Shown here one piece after another: positions 1 through 9,183 of a stretch of DNA of 64,000 nucleotides. Location: assembly GCF_021531815.1 (NCBI RefSeq), contig NZ_JADYUM010000002.1, positions 124,001-188,000 of the forward strand, given 5' to 3'. Both the position numbers and the translations under genes were made by a program. Every line of letters begins with the position of its first letter. The first letter of the stretch is position 1. The notes under the pieces are model-generated. The model did not search any database and was not told the DNA's origin. It was given only the letters and a program-made list of their open reading frames with translations. This DNA is from Pseudoflavonifractor phocaeensis. Lineage in GTDB: Bacteria; Bacillota; Clostridia; Oscillospirales; Oscillospiraceae.

Positions 1-920
1 TTAGCCTTGGTGGCATCTGCCCAGAAAGCGGGAAGATCTCCTTCACGCCGAGGCCCAACTACATAAGGCAATTTAATGTCATTTGCAGTTTCAAAGGCAC
101 GGACAAGCTCACGAACAGAGATACCGTTGCCGGTGCCCAGGTTGATGGCCTCAACACCAGTATGGTTCTCCGCATACTCCAGCGCCTTCAGGTGACCCAC
201 AGCCAGATCAACCACGTGGAGGTAGTCACGCTGGCAGGTACCGTCGGGAGTGAGATAATCACCGCCGAAGATGGTTAGTTCGGGAAGAACACCGGCTGCC
301 ACACGGGCAATGTAGGGCATCAGATTGTTGGGGATACCGTTGGGGTCATCGCCCAGCAGGCCGGAATCATGAGCACCGATGGGATTGAAGTAGCGCAGCA
401 GCACCACGGAAAAATCGGGGTGAGCCGTCACATAGTCGGTGAGGATACGCTCGTTCATCACCTTGCTCCAACCATAGGGGCTGCTGGACTGGATGGCAGG
501 CATGTTCTCTTTGTAGGGATGGGGATTTTCGGGACCATAGACAGTAGCGGAAGAGGAGAACACCATTTTCTTGCACCCATACTCCTCCATCAGCTCCAGC
601 AGGGTCATAGTGCTGTCCAGATTGGTGCGGTAATACTCCAGAGGCTTCTTGACGCTCTCGCCCACAGCCTTACGGCCTGCGAAGTGAATCACGGCGTCAA
701 ACGCGTCCTCCTGGAAGACTATGCGCATCTGTTCTTTATCGGCACAGTCCAGCACGCGGAATTTGATCTTCTGGCCAACGATGTTTTCCACGCGGCACAC
801 AACGTCCGGTCTCGCATTGGACAGATCGTCAACGATCACAACGCTGTGGCCTGCCTGGACCAGTTCTACAACGGTATGGCTGCCGATATATCCGGCACCA
901 CCGGTTACCAGTACTTTCAT
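1..920 (-). CDS. galE: UDP-glucose 4-epimerase, 3' end cut by the window
   Basis: Last gene of the gal operon, about 306 of the usual 330-340 residues visible. It interconverts UDP-galactose and UDP-glucose with bound NAD in the cytosol. The N-terminus has the Rossmann glycine motif TGGAGYIGSH (residues 6-15), the Ser-rich SSSATVYG near 122-129 and the catalytic pair Tyr149/Lys153 in SPYGWSK, all as expected of an extended SDR epimerase. Start codon ATG at 918-920, only 3 bases after the galT stop, so probably translationally coupled. The C-terminus lies outside the window. Confidence 0.96.
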   Translation of the reverse strand, partial: MKVLVTGGAGYIGSHTVVELVQAGHSVVIVDDLSNARPDVVCRVENIVGQKIKFRVLDCADKEQMRIVFQEDAFDAVIHFAGRKAVGESVKKPLEYYRTNLDSTMTLLELMEEYGCKKMVFSSSATVYGPENPHPYKENMPAIQSSSPYGWSKVMNERILTDYVTAHPDFSVVLLRYFNPIGAHDSGLLGDDPNGIPNNLMPYIARVAAGVLPELTIFGGDYLTPDGTCQRDYLHVVDLAVGHLKALEYAENHTGVEAINLGTGNGISVRELVRAFETANDIKLPYVVGPRREGDLPAFWADATKA

Positions 921-923
921 GAT

Positions 924-2414
924 TTAGCCCTCCTCGTTTACATACTTTACAAATTTATCAAAAGCCTTCGCGCCCTTCTCATTGCGCTGGTAAACACCTG
1001 CATGTTCCAGCACCTTGGCAAAGACCTTTCCGGTCTCCACCTTCAGAATGGCGGCAGTATTTTCCTTGGTAAAGGTGTGCTGCTTCTTCAGCTCTTCCAC
1101 CCAGTCGGCGTGCTTGGCAAGTTCACCGGTCAGCTCTTCGCCAGTCAGGATAGCCTTCTCTACACCAGCCAGTTCCTGTTTCAGGCGAGCGGGCAGCACG
1201 GCCAGACCCATGACCTCGATGAGGCCGATGTTTTCCTTCTTGATGTGGTGCAGCTCGGCGTGAGGATGATACACGCCCAGAGGATGCTCCTCGGTGGTGA
1301 TGTTGTTGCGCAGAACCAAGTCCAGTTCGTAGTCAGTTCCACGACGGCGCGCGATGGGGGTAATGGTATTGTGAGGTACACCTTCGGTCTCCGCGAAGAT
1401 GAACGCATCCTCGTCGGTGTAACCCCGCCAGCTGAGCAGGATCTTATCAGCCAACTCCACCAGACGGTTCTTTTTTCCGCAGCGCAGACGAATCACACTC
1501 ATGGGCCACTTGACGATGCCAGCCTTCACATCTTCAAATCCGGTAAAGACGATCTCACGCTCCACAGCGGCACGCTCCATGGGGAAACAGTAGTGACCGC
1601 CCTGGAAGTGCTCGTGGCTGAGAATACTGCCGCCTACGATGGGAAGATCCGCATTGCTACCCACAAAGTAGTGGGGGAAAAGAGAGACAAAGTCCAGCAA
1701 CTTGGAGAAGGCAGCCTTGTTGATAACCATGGGAACATGCTCATGATTGAACACGATACAGTGCTCGTTGTAGTAGACATAAGGGCTGTACTGCAGGTGC
1801 CAGCCCTCGCCAGCGATGGTAACTGGAATGGTGCGCAGGTTCTGGCGGGCGGGATGGTTCATACGTCCCGCATAGCCCTCGTTTTCTGCACAGAGCATGC
1901 ACTTGGGGTAACCGGACTGAGGAGCCAGCTTTGCTGCTGCAATGGCCTTGGGGTCTTTTTCGGGCTTACTGAGGTTGATGGTCACATCCAGGTTGCCGTA
2001 CTCGGTGGCCGTCTTCCAGCGTACATCCTTCTGGATGCGGTAGCGGCGGATATAGTCGGTATCCTGAGAGAAGTTATAGTACCAATCGGTAGCAGTCTCA
2101 GGACTCTGGCCGTACAGCTCGGCAAAGGTCTGGTGCACCTCACGGGGCAGAGGGGTCAGAATACCCATCAGCTTGGTGTCAAAGAGATCCCGGCTGGTGA
2201 TGTCGTCGCCGCAGACATCCCGTGCCACGGCATCATCCAGCAAGCCCTGCAGGATGTCCTCCAGGCTCATGGTTTCAGGCTCGGCAGGCTCGTAGCTGTC
2301 CAGCTTAATGGCCTCCAACAGCTGATTGGTCACATAGATGGTATCACAGGGCTCGATCAGCTTCTTATCCAGAGCATACTGGACCAGAGAAGCAATATAC
2401 ACATTCACGTTCAT
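924..2414 (-). CDS. galT: galactose-1-phosphate uridylyltransferase, Firmicute class (GalT type 2)
   Basis: 496 aa, the length of the long Firmicute GalT class rather than the ~350 aa E. coli type. It transfers UMP between UDP-glucose and galactose-1-phosphate in the Leloir pathway. The nucleotidyl-transfer histidines sit in SHEHFQGG (residues 266-273); a Cys pair CMLC (172-175) may be structural. Lies 14 bases downstream of galK and 3 bases upstream of galE on the same strand. Recognition rests on overall family resemblance plus this motif and operon position. Confidence 0.95.
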   Translation of the reverse strand: MNVNVYIASLVQYALDKKLIEPCDTIYVTNQLLEAIKLDSYEPAEPETMSLEDILQGLLDDAVARDVCGDDITSRDLFDTKLMGILTPLPREVHQTFAELYGQSPETATDWYYNFSQDTDYIRRYRIQKDVRWKTATEYGNLDVTINLSKPEKDPKAIAAAKLAPQSGYPKCMLCAENEGYAGRMNHPARQNLRTIPVTIAGEGWHLQYSPYVYYNEHCIVFNHEHVPMVINKAAFSKLLDFVSLFPHYFVGSNADLPIVGGSILSHEHFQGGHYCFPMERAAVEREIVFTGFEDVKAGIVKWPMSVIRLRCGKKNRLVELADKILLSWRGYTDEDAFIFAETEGVPHNTITPIARRRGTDYELDLVLRNNITTEEHPLGVYHPHAELHHIKKENIGLIEVMGLAVLPARLKQELAGVEKAILTGEELTGELAKHADWVEELKKQHTFTKENTAAILKVETGKVFAKVLEHAGVYQRNEKGAKAFDKFVKYVNEEG

Positions 2415-2428
2415 CTTCCGTTCCTCCT

Positions 2429-3565
2429 TCAGCGCAGTCTCACGCCGCCCTCATTGCGGATACGCAGCACATGGCAGCTGCCGTCGCCCAGTACCCGCTC
2501 AATGTTGATTTTAAAATCCTCCAGCATATACAGCGGTACAAAGGCCTGAACCGTTCCTGCAAAACCGCCTCCATGAACGCGGTACGCACCTTTTCCTTGC
2601 AGGATAGTGTCACATAGTGCCAATGCCAGCGCCATTTCCTGATGCTTTATAGCACCGGCAGGCATGATATTCTGCAGGTACATCCAGGAGCTGTATCCAG
2701 ATTGGGTGGTCAGACGGAGGAAAGCATCGAAGTCGTTTTCCTGCAGCGCCTTTTTCTGCTCCTGAACCCGCTTGTTCTCCTGATAGAAGTGGATGGCTCT
2801 CAAAATCGCACGGTCAGAGACCTGCCCGCGCAGGTTCGGCAAAGCCTCCATAAATTCTTCCTCACGAACCTCACGCAGTACGTCTTTTTCAAAGTATCTG
2901 CAAATCTCCTTCAGCTCACGCGGAATGGCCGCGTACTCATCAGTGAGATCGGCGTGGTCAGCGCCGCTATCGATGATGCACAGCGCATGACCAGCCTTTT
3001 CAAAATCGAACTCGATCCGCTCCACCTGGGGATTCTCAGGGTCAGCGAAATCAATGTAAACCATGCCTCCCACGGAGGAAGCCGCCTGATCCATCAGACC
3101 GCTGGGCTTGCCGAAGTACACATTCTCAGCGTACTGGCCGATCTGGGCAATCTCTACTGCGCTGAGTTTTCGGTCAAAGAACAGTTCGTTACAGATGGTG
3201 CCCATCAGCACCTCAAAGGCTGCGGAAGAACTCAAACCGCTACCGGGTAGAACAGTGGAATGTACCTCGGCATCGAATCCTTTCAGCCGGGCGCCCCGCT
3301 GCACAAAAGCAGCGGCGACGCCACGGATCAGGGCCGCGGTGGTGTTCTTTTCCTCCTCGCGGATATTCAAATCATCCAGTTCAACTACGGTGTCGGGGTA
3401 TCCATCGGAGCGAACAAGGATGTTATTGCTACCATTCAGCGTTACATCAGCCACCGTTTCCAGGTTCACTGCCGCTGCCAGAACACAGCCACGCTGGTGA
3501 TCGGTGTGATTACCGCTAATCTCTGTACGGCCGGGAGCGGAGATCAGAAAATGTTCTTTTGTCAT
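2429..3565 (-). CDS. galK: galactokinase
   Basis: 378 aa GHMP kinase that phosphorylates alpha-galactose with ATP at C1. Seen: the N-terminal galactokinase signature PGRTEISGNHTDHQRG (residues 11-26), the ATP-binding loop LPGSGLSSSAAFE near 108-120, and the C-terminal GHMP motif HGGGFAGTVQAF. Full length for the family. Start ATG at 3565 follows the sugar symporter by about 30 bases. It feeds the galT and galE products immediately downstream. Confidence 0.96.
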   Translation of the reverse strand: MTKEHFLISAPGRTEISGNHTDHQRGCVLAAAVNLETVADVTLNGSNNILVRSDGYPDTVVELDDLNIREEEKNTTAALIRGVAAAFVQRGARLKGFDAEVHSTVLPGSGLSSSAAFEVLMGTICNELFFDRKLSAVEIAQIGQYAENVYFGKPSGLMDQAASSVGGMVYIDFADPENPQVERIEFDFEKAGHALCIIDSGADHADLTDEYAAIPRELKEICRYFEKDVLREVREEEFMEALPNLRGQVSDRAILRAIHFYQENKRVQEQKKALQENDFDAFLRLTTQSGYSSWMYLQNIMPAGAIKHQEMALALALCDTILQGKGAYRVHGGGFAGTVQAFVPLYMLEDFKINIERVLGDGSCHVLRIRNEGGVRLR

Positions 3566-3595
3566 ATGAGGTCCCTCACTTTTTGGATAACTTAC

Positions 3596-4975
3596 TCAGT
3601 TCTTAGGCTCCAGCAGCTTAGCGTTGGCCTTCTCCACATTCAGCTTGGTCAGCAGGAAAGTGACCAATCCGCAGAAGATAGCGGGCAGCCACAGATACAT
3701 CACATTCAGCATAGTCAGAACAGAGTCAGGCTGAGTGGCCACGCCGCCCTCGATGAATCCGGCAGCTGCCAGCAACCAACCGGAGATGGCGGTGCCCAGT
3801 CCGCCGCCAATCTTGACGCCAAGAGAGGTGCAGGAGTACATGGTTCCGTCGATACGCTTACCAGTGGTCAGATAGGTGTAGTCGGAAGCAGAAGCGATCA
3901 CAGCGTTCAGGTCGCCCTGCAGGGGGCACATACCAAGAGAAGCGATGGCGGTGAAAGCCAACATCATGGGAACGCTGCCCATGTAAGCAGCCACGATTAC
4001 CAGGATTCTTGCGATGGTGGCCAGAGCATAGCCGGAATAGTTGATCTTATACATACCGCCCAGTTTTGCAACGATGGTGGGCACCAACAACAGACCGATA
4101 ATCATGGGGATGTTGAGCGCGCTTGCGAAATAACCCATCAGCTCCTTGTTGCCTAACACATAAGTCATGTAGTAGGTGCCGACGCCGGTGAAAGCGGTGT
4201 AGAGCTGAGTCAGCAGATAGACACCCAGAATCAACAGGTAGAACTTATTCTTGACCAACAGACCGACAGCTTCGCGCAGGGTGTACTTTTCTTCCGGAGC
4301 GTCAACTGCTTTCTTGGCTTCAATCTCGTCTTCGGGCAATTCCTTCATGGACAGGACGGAGACGGTGTTGGAGATAATGCCGATGATGACATAGATCAGT
4401 GCAACAATTCTCCATGCGGCGGCATCGTTGCCGAAGTGCTCAACAAGGCCAAAAGTAACAGCCTGGATGATGGTGCTGGTGGTGAATGCAAAGACGAAGC
4501 GCAGAGAACCAATCTGAACACGCTCGTTTTCATTCTTAGTGATCAGAGCGGTCAAAGCGGAATAAGCGATGTTATTTGCGGTGTAGAAGCCTGCGTTCAG
4601 CATCACGTAGAAGATGAAGAAGAAAGCGTACTGAGCGGTCTGGCCCCAGGAAGTGGGAATAGAGAAAATCGCGAACAGGCAGACACCACAACCCAGATAG
4701 GGCCACAGCATCCAGGGACGGGCTTTACCCATCTTGGTCTTGGTCTTGTCGATGAGGGAGCCAAAGATGACGTCAGAAACGCCGTCGAAGATCTTGGCTA
4801 CTGCCATCAGGGTGCCAACAATGCCGGTGTTCAAGCCGATGGTATCGGACAGGTAGATCATAACGAAGAAGGTCAGGAACGCATAGACCACGTTGCCGGC
4901 GATATCGCCAGAGCCGTAACCCACCTTGTTGTACCATTTCAAATATCTCTTTTCAGTCATGATAGCATCTCTCAT
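3596..4975 (-). CDS. GPH-family (glycoside-pentoside-hexuronide:cation) sugar symporter
   Basis: 459 aa, about 12 predicted membrane segments, with the family N-terminus KVGYGSGDIAGN and the cytoplasmic loop signature GSLIDKTKTKMGKARPW after TM2-TM3. It should import lactose or galactosides with a cation. A second ATG at 4960 (MTEKRYLKW) matches the usual family start better and is an alternative. Placed between lacZ and galK on the same strand, so lactose or a related beta-galactoside is the most likely substrate; substrate is inferred from context only. Confidence 0.88.
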   Translation of the reverse strand: MRDAIMTEKRYLKWYNKVGYGSGDIAGNVVYAFLTFFVMIYLSDTIGLNTGIVGTLMAVAKIFDGVSDVIFGSLIDKTKTKMGKARPWMLWPYLGCGVCLFAIFSIPTSWGQTAQYAFFFIFYVMLNAGFYTANNIAYSALTALITKNENERVQIGSLRFVFAFTTSTIIQAVTFGLVEHFGNDAAAWRIVALIYVIIGIISNTVSVLSMKELPEDEIEAKKAVDAPEEKYTLREAVGLLVKNKFYLLILGVYLLTQLYTAFTGVGTYYMTYVLGNKELMGYFASALNIPMIIGLLLVPTIVAKLGGMYKINYSGYALATIARILVIVAAYMGSVPMMLAFTAIASLGMCPLQGDLNAVIASASDYTYLTTGKRIDGTMYSCTSLGVKIGGGLGTAISGWLLAAAGFIEGGVATQPDSVLTMLNVMYLWLPAIFCGLVTFLLTKLNVEKANAKLLEPKN

Positions 4976-4988
4976 TCTCTTTATTCAG

Positions 4989-7900
4989 TTATTTCAGTTC
5001 GGGGATGACGCGGATGGCGAAGTCGATGGTTTCGTCAATCAGCTTGTATTTCTTCTGTAAAACGGGGCCACAGCTCGCAGAGCCAATACCGTTCTGCCGG
5101 TAGTCCAGACACAATACGGTGCTGCCGCATTTGTTCAGTTCGTAGTTGTGGGCCTTCTCGGTCAGTTCTTCCTGCGTGTAATGGGATGCATTGAAGCTGA
5201 AGGGTTCGGGGCCAACTGCGATCAAACGCAGTTTGTCGCTTTCCAGAAGCACATAGTCACAACTACCGTGAGCGCCATTCTCCTGGGGACGGATGTAGTC
5301 CTCCTGAAGGCCGTCCACGGTATCGCGGTACAAGCCGTGGCTGGCAGCATTTCGCTTATCAATATAGTTCTCCATGGGACCCAAGCCAAAGTAAGTAACC
5401 TGCTCCATGTTTTCAGGCACGAACAGACGCAGACCGAAGCGAGGCAGCTCGGGGAATTCTATGTTGCGCTTGGTGAGAATGTTGGCACAGACGCCGCCTG
5501 CAACCGTCACGGTCCAGTCGATTTCTACGGTCATGAACCGCTGCACAGCGATGGCACCAATAGACAGGTCACTGTGGATACGAACCTCGCTGTCCATGGC
5601 CACGAAGTGGGTGTTATACGCCCGGGTGATGGCCTTATCGTAGTGGGCAGCAAACCAGTCAGCCTTCAGCTTGCGGTCGTTATCGGTGGGAGCGCGCCAC
5701 ACGTTCAGATTCATGGGACGGTCCAGAAGCTCCATGCCCTGATAAGTCATCCGGGCAAACATACCGGTAAACTTATCGTAACGATATGTGAAGTTTGCAG
5801 CTGTGAGAGTCAGATACCGGTAGTCCTCTGTAACAGAAATGCTGTCCTCCAGGATGGTCTTTCTCTGCCAGTATGCCAGAGCAATCTGATTGCGGTCATC
5901 CTGATTCTCCAGAGTAATCTCATCGAAGCCCAAATCAAAGCCCTCGGAGATCAGTTCGGAGTTGTTTTTGGCGAAGTAGCTGATCTTCAGGAAACAGCGG
6001 CCCTTGGCGGGAACCTGGACGTTCAGGGTCACGGTACCACTCATGTGGGGAGCGATGGCGGGGATTTTATCCAGCTGGCCTTCCTGAACAAGCGCACCAT
6101 CACAAGTGACTTGATAAGAGGCGGTGATGTAGTCCTGCAGGGAGACAAAGTCCATGTAGTTGTGCAGGGTCAGCTGGCCGGTTGCCTGATCATAATCAAC
6201 AACACGAACAGGGCGGTGTACGTTTTTGTATTCCATCAAACCGGTGTGAGGACGACGGTCGGGATAAACCAGACCATCCATGCAGAAATTGCCATCGTGG
6301 GGGTACTCGCCGTGGTCGCCGCCATACCAGTACATATCTTTGCCGTTAGGAGCCTTGCCCTTGTAAATGGCGTGATCGCACCACTCCCAGATAAAGCCGC
6401 CACACATGCACTCATTGGCCTGAATGAACTGCCAGTAGTCCTCCAGATCACCGGGGCCGTTGCCCATGGCATGAGAGTATTCACACATCAGATAGGGCTT
6501 GTCGGACTCAGGATCGTCCACATACTCCTGCAGGGTCTCCAGCGCAGGGTACATATTGCTGTAGAGGTCAATGTTGGAGAAATCGTACTTGCGCTTGCGG
6601 CTGCGATACTGAGCGCTTTCATAGTGGGTCAGACGGGCGGGGTCAAAGTTCTTGGTCCAGGCCAGCGCAGCCTCGAAGCAACAGCCGTAGGCGCTCTCGT
6701 TACCCATGGACCAGCAGATGACGCAGGGGCGGTTCTTGTCCCGCTGGACACAGCGCTGGGTGCGCTCCATAGTAGCCTCCAGGAACTTGGGGTTGTCGGC
6801 GAAGGGCTCGTTCCAGTGCTCGATGTGGTTCTCCCAGACGTCGTTCTCTCCGCAGTACAGTTCGGCGGCACCGTGGCTCTCGTGGTCGGCCTCGTCAATG
6901 ACCAGGAAACCGTACTGGTCGCACAGCTGATAGAACATGGGGGCGTTGGGGTAATGGCTGGTGCGAATGGCGTTGAAGTTGTGCTCCTTGATCATCCGCA
7001 GGTCGCGCTTCATGTGCTCCACGCTGATGACGGGGCCGGTCACGGGGTCGGAATCGTGGCGGTTTACACCGCGGAACTTGATGGGAGTTCCATTCAGGAA
7101 TACCTGCATCCCATCTACTTTGATCTCCCGGATGCCCACTCGGTCGGTGATGATCTCGTTCTCGCACTCGACGAGCATGGTGTAGAGATAGGGCTTCTCG
7201 GGATTCCACAGGGTGGGCTGGGGAATGTTCAGGATAGCTTGATGGGTATAGTTGCCGATATGCTCCTTCTTGGTCACTTCGGCGGCGTCGATCAGACGAT
7301 CCTCAGCGTCCAGCAGCCTAATGACAGTGGGAACACTCTCACCGGCGAAGGCGAAGCGAACGCGGACAGTAGCTTTATCCTCTTCCTGCTGGGTGGTCAC
7401 GAAGTAGTCCCGCACATGGTTCTCAGGACGCTTGATGATGTATACATCCCGGAAGATGCCGCTGGTGCGGAACTTGTCCTGATCCTCCAAGTAGCTGCCA
7501 TCGCACCACTTCAGCACCAGAACGGCCAGAGTATTTTCGCCCTCGCGGATCTTATCAGTCACATCAAACTCGCTGGTGGAGTGGGAGATCTGGTTGTAAC
7601 CCACATACTCGCCGTTGAGCCAGACATACAGGCAGGAATCCACACCCTCAAAGTTCAGGTAAGCCTTGGGTGCCTTTTCGTCCTTAGCATAGGTAAAGGA
7701 AGTCAGGTAAGCGCCGCAGGGATTATCCTGGGGGACAAAAGGAGGGTCTGCCGGGAAGGGGTAGTGAATGTTTGTGTACTGATGCTGGTCGTAACCATGA
7801 TTCTGCCAGACGCTGGGAACAGGGATGGTGTCGTAAGCAGATGCGTCAAATCCGTCCTCGTAGAACAGCTCGGTCAGAGCATGGATGCTGGGATAGTAGC

Positions 7901-8060
7901 GGAATTTCCAGTCGCCATTGAGCAGTTGGAAGCGGTCGGAGCGCTCCCGGTGCTCGGCGCTGTCATCGAAACGGTTGGAGGCAGGAATGAAATAGGCTCG
8001 GTTAGGCAGGGTGTTTTCGGACTGGATCAGCAAATCTTCATAATAAGCAGGAATGATCAT
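4989..8060 (-). CDS. lacZ: beta-galactosidase, GH2 family, LacZ type
   Basis: 1023 aa cytosolic enzyme hydrolysing lactose to galactose and glucose, the size of E. coli LacZ. Visible: the acid/base glutamate in SMGNESAYG, the nucleophile region CEYSHAMGNG, and IDEADHESHG in the barrel, then a Bgal_small_N-type C-terminal domain. An open frame continues upstream to 8201, but the start at 8060 (MIIPAYYEDLL) is chosen because AGGAGG lies 9 bases ahead of it and the upstream residues do not belong to the family. First gene of the lacZ-symporter-galKTE operon. Confidence 0.96.
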   Translation of the reverse strand: MIIPAYYEDLLIQSENTLPNRAYFIPASNRFDDSAEHRERSDRFQLLNGDWKFRYYPSIHALTELFYEDGFDASAYDTIPVPSVWQNHGYDQHQYTNIHYPFPADPPFVPQDNPCGAYLTSFTYAKDEKAPKAYLNFEGVDSCLYVWLNGEYVGYNQISHSTSEFDVTDKIREGENTLAVLVLKWCDGSYLEDQDKFRTSGIFRDVYIIKRPENHVRDYFVTTQQEEDKATVRVRFAFAGESVPTVIRLLDAEDRLIDAAEVTKKEHIGNYTHQAILNIPQPTLWNPEKPYLYTMLVECENEIITDRVGIREIKVDGMQVFLNGTPIKFRGVNRHDSDPVTGPVISVEHMKRDLRMIKEHNFNAIRTSHYPNAPMFYQLCDQYGFLVIDEADHESHGAAELYCGENDVWENHIEHWNEPFADNPKFLEATMERTQRCVQRDKNRPCVICWSMGNESAYGCCFEAALAWTKNFDPARLTHYESAQYRSRKRKYDFSNIDLYSNMYPALETLQEYVDDPESDKPYLMCEYSHAMGNGPGDLEDYWQFIQANECMCGGFIWEWCDHAIYKGKAPNGKDMYWYGGDHGEYPHDGNFCMDGLVYPDRRPHTGLMEYKNVHRPVRVVDYDQATGQLTLHNYMDFVSLQDYITASYQVTCDGALVQEGQLDKIPAIAPHMSGTVTLNVQVPAKGRCFLKISYFAKNNSELISEGFDLGFDEITLENQDDRNQIALAYWQRKTILEDSISVTEDYRYLTLTAANFTYRYDKFTGMFARMTYQGMELLDRPMNLNVWRAPTDNDRKLKADWFAAHYDKAITRAYNTHFVAMDSEVRIHSDLSIGAIAVQRFMTVEIDWTVTVAGGVCANILTKRNIEFPELPRFGLRLFVPENMEQVTYFGLGPMENYIDKRNAASHGLYRDTVDGLQEDYIRPQENGAHGSCDYVLLESDKLRLIAVGPEPFSFNASHYTQEELTEKAHNYELNKCGSTVLCLDYRQNGIGSASCGPVLQKKYKLIDETIDFAIRVIPELK

Positions 8061-8136
8061 ATCGGGATTCCTCCTGAAATTTAATTCTGTCTGTATTATC
8101 CATGAAATGCCAGTACTTTCCCATAAACCGCATTGG

Positions 8137-8171
8137 ACAAAATATGCACAAAATGATACAATGAACAAAAT
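8137..8171. promoter_or_regulatory. three ACAAAAT repeats between lacZ and the AraC-type regulator
   Basis: The heptamer ACAAAAT occurs at 8137-8143, 8148-8154 and 8165-8171 in direct orientation, spaced 11 and 17 bases start to start, in the 178-base divergent intergenic region. A TAATAC-like -10 for lacZ lies nearer lacZ (around 8090-8100 on the minus strand) with no good -35, as at activator-dependent promoters. Inferred to be binding sites for the neighbouring AraC-type protein; not proven. Confidence 0.4.
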
Positions 8172-8238
8172 TGTATTATGTAGAAAAATTAGATGCCCCA
8201 ATGGGTTGATGCCAACGACAACAAAGGAGGGGAGCAGA

Positions 8239-9129
8239 ATGTACGTAAACTCCGGTTATCTGCACAACACCCGCGTACCGATCAAGGACAAGTCTAAACC
8301 GCTTCTGGTAGGTAGCTGCGGAACTTACCGTCTGAGAACGAAAGAAAAACTCCCAACTTGGCGTCCCCGGGGCCGTTTGGACTATCAGCTTCTGTATGTG
8401 GCCTCGGGAAAAACTCACTTCTTTTTCAACGGACAGGAGGAGATCGTACCCGCAGGCTACATGGTCCTTTATCAACCGCGCCAGGAACAGCATTATGAGT
8501 ATTACGGAGAAGAACAACCCGAGGTCTATTGGGTACACTTCACGGGAAAAGATGTAAAGGCAATTTTGAAGCATTTTGATATTCCTACAGATAAAAATGT
8601 TTTCTTCTCCGGGGTTCCCTCTGCTTATCAGCACCTGTTCAAAGAAATGATCCGGGAGCTGCAAACCTGCCGTACTGGATATCAGGAATTACTGGAAATG
8701 TATCTGCGGCAGATTTTTCTGCTGATCCAGCGCACACGCCAAGAGAGCAACCCTACCATCAGCACTTACCTACAAAAGGAAATGGAGTACGCCCAACAGT
8801 ATTTCCAAGAACACTATAATGAAGATATTCAGATCAAGGACTATGCGAAATCTCGTAGCATGAGCGTAAGTTGGTTCTTGCGAAACTTTAAGGAGTTTAT
8901 CGGCCAGCCTCCCGCACAATATCTCCTAACTATCCGTATGAACAATGCCGTCAGTCTCTTAGAAACAACTGACTACAATGTGGCAGAAATATCCGCAATC
9001 ATTGGTTACGACAACGCGCTGTATTTCAGCCGCCTCTTCAAAAAGCACAAGGGCGTGTCGCCCTCGGAGTACAGAAGGCTTTTCCAGAAAAAGAACAGTC
9101 CGGATCGTGACATCCATACATCTCCATGA
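8239..9129 (+). CDS. AraC-family transcriptional regulator (sugar-responsive type)
   Basis: 296 aa. N-terminal cupin-like sensing domain (about residues 35-130, with GRLDYQLLYVASG and PAGYMVLYQPRQEQHYEY) and a C-terminal double helix-turn-helix of about 100 residues ending in the signature VAEISAIIGYDNALYFSRLFKKHKG, here quoted only to its key elements GYDNALYFSRLFK and SPSEYR. Start at 8239 chosen for the GGAGG 8 bases upstream. Divergent from lacZ, so likely the activator of the lactose/galactose operon, with a galactoside as ligand (inferred). Confidence 0.9.
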   Translation: MYVNSGYLHNTRVPIKDKSKPLLVGSCGTYRLRTKEKLPTWRPRGRLDYQLLYVASGKTHFFFNGQEEIVPAGYMVLYQPRQEQHYEYYGEEQPEVYWVHFTGKDVKAILKHFDIPTDKNVFFSGVPSAYQHLFKEMIRELQTCRTGYQELLEMYLRQIFLLIQRTRQESNPTISTYLQKEMEYAQQYFQEHYNEDIQIKDYAKSRSMSVSWFLRNFKEFIGQPPAQYLLTIRMNNAVSLLETTDYNVAEISAIIGYDNALYFSRLFKKHKGVSPSEYRRLFQKKNSPDRDIHTSP

Positions 9130-9183
9130 TCAGATAGGGAAAAGAAAAGACTGCCATAATGACAGCCTTTCCCATTTGATTTC

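Noticed and set aside
369-2549. Long plus-strand open frame opposite galT
   Set aside because: It mirrors galT and galK codon bias; the translation has no family features and no ribosome site, and galT is certain.
5148-8084. 978-residue plus-strand open frame opposite lacZ
   Set aside because: Antisense shadow of a GC-rich gene; low-complexity Val/Leu/Gly translation with no domains.
8061-8201. N-terminal extension of lacZ to 8201
   Set aside because: No ribosome site there, extension is hydrophobic and unlike LacZ, and it would cover the regulator's promoter; AGGAGG precedes 8060.
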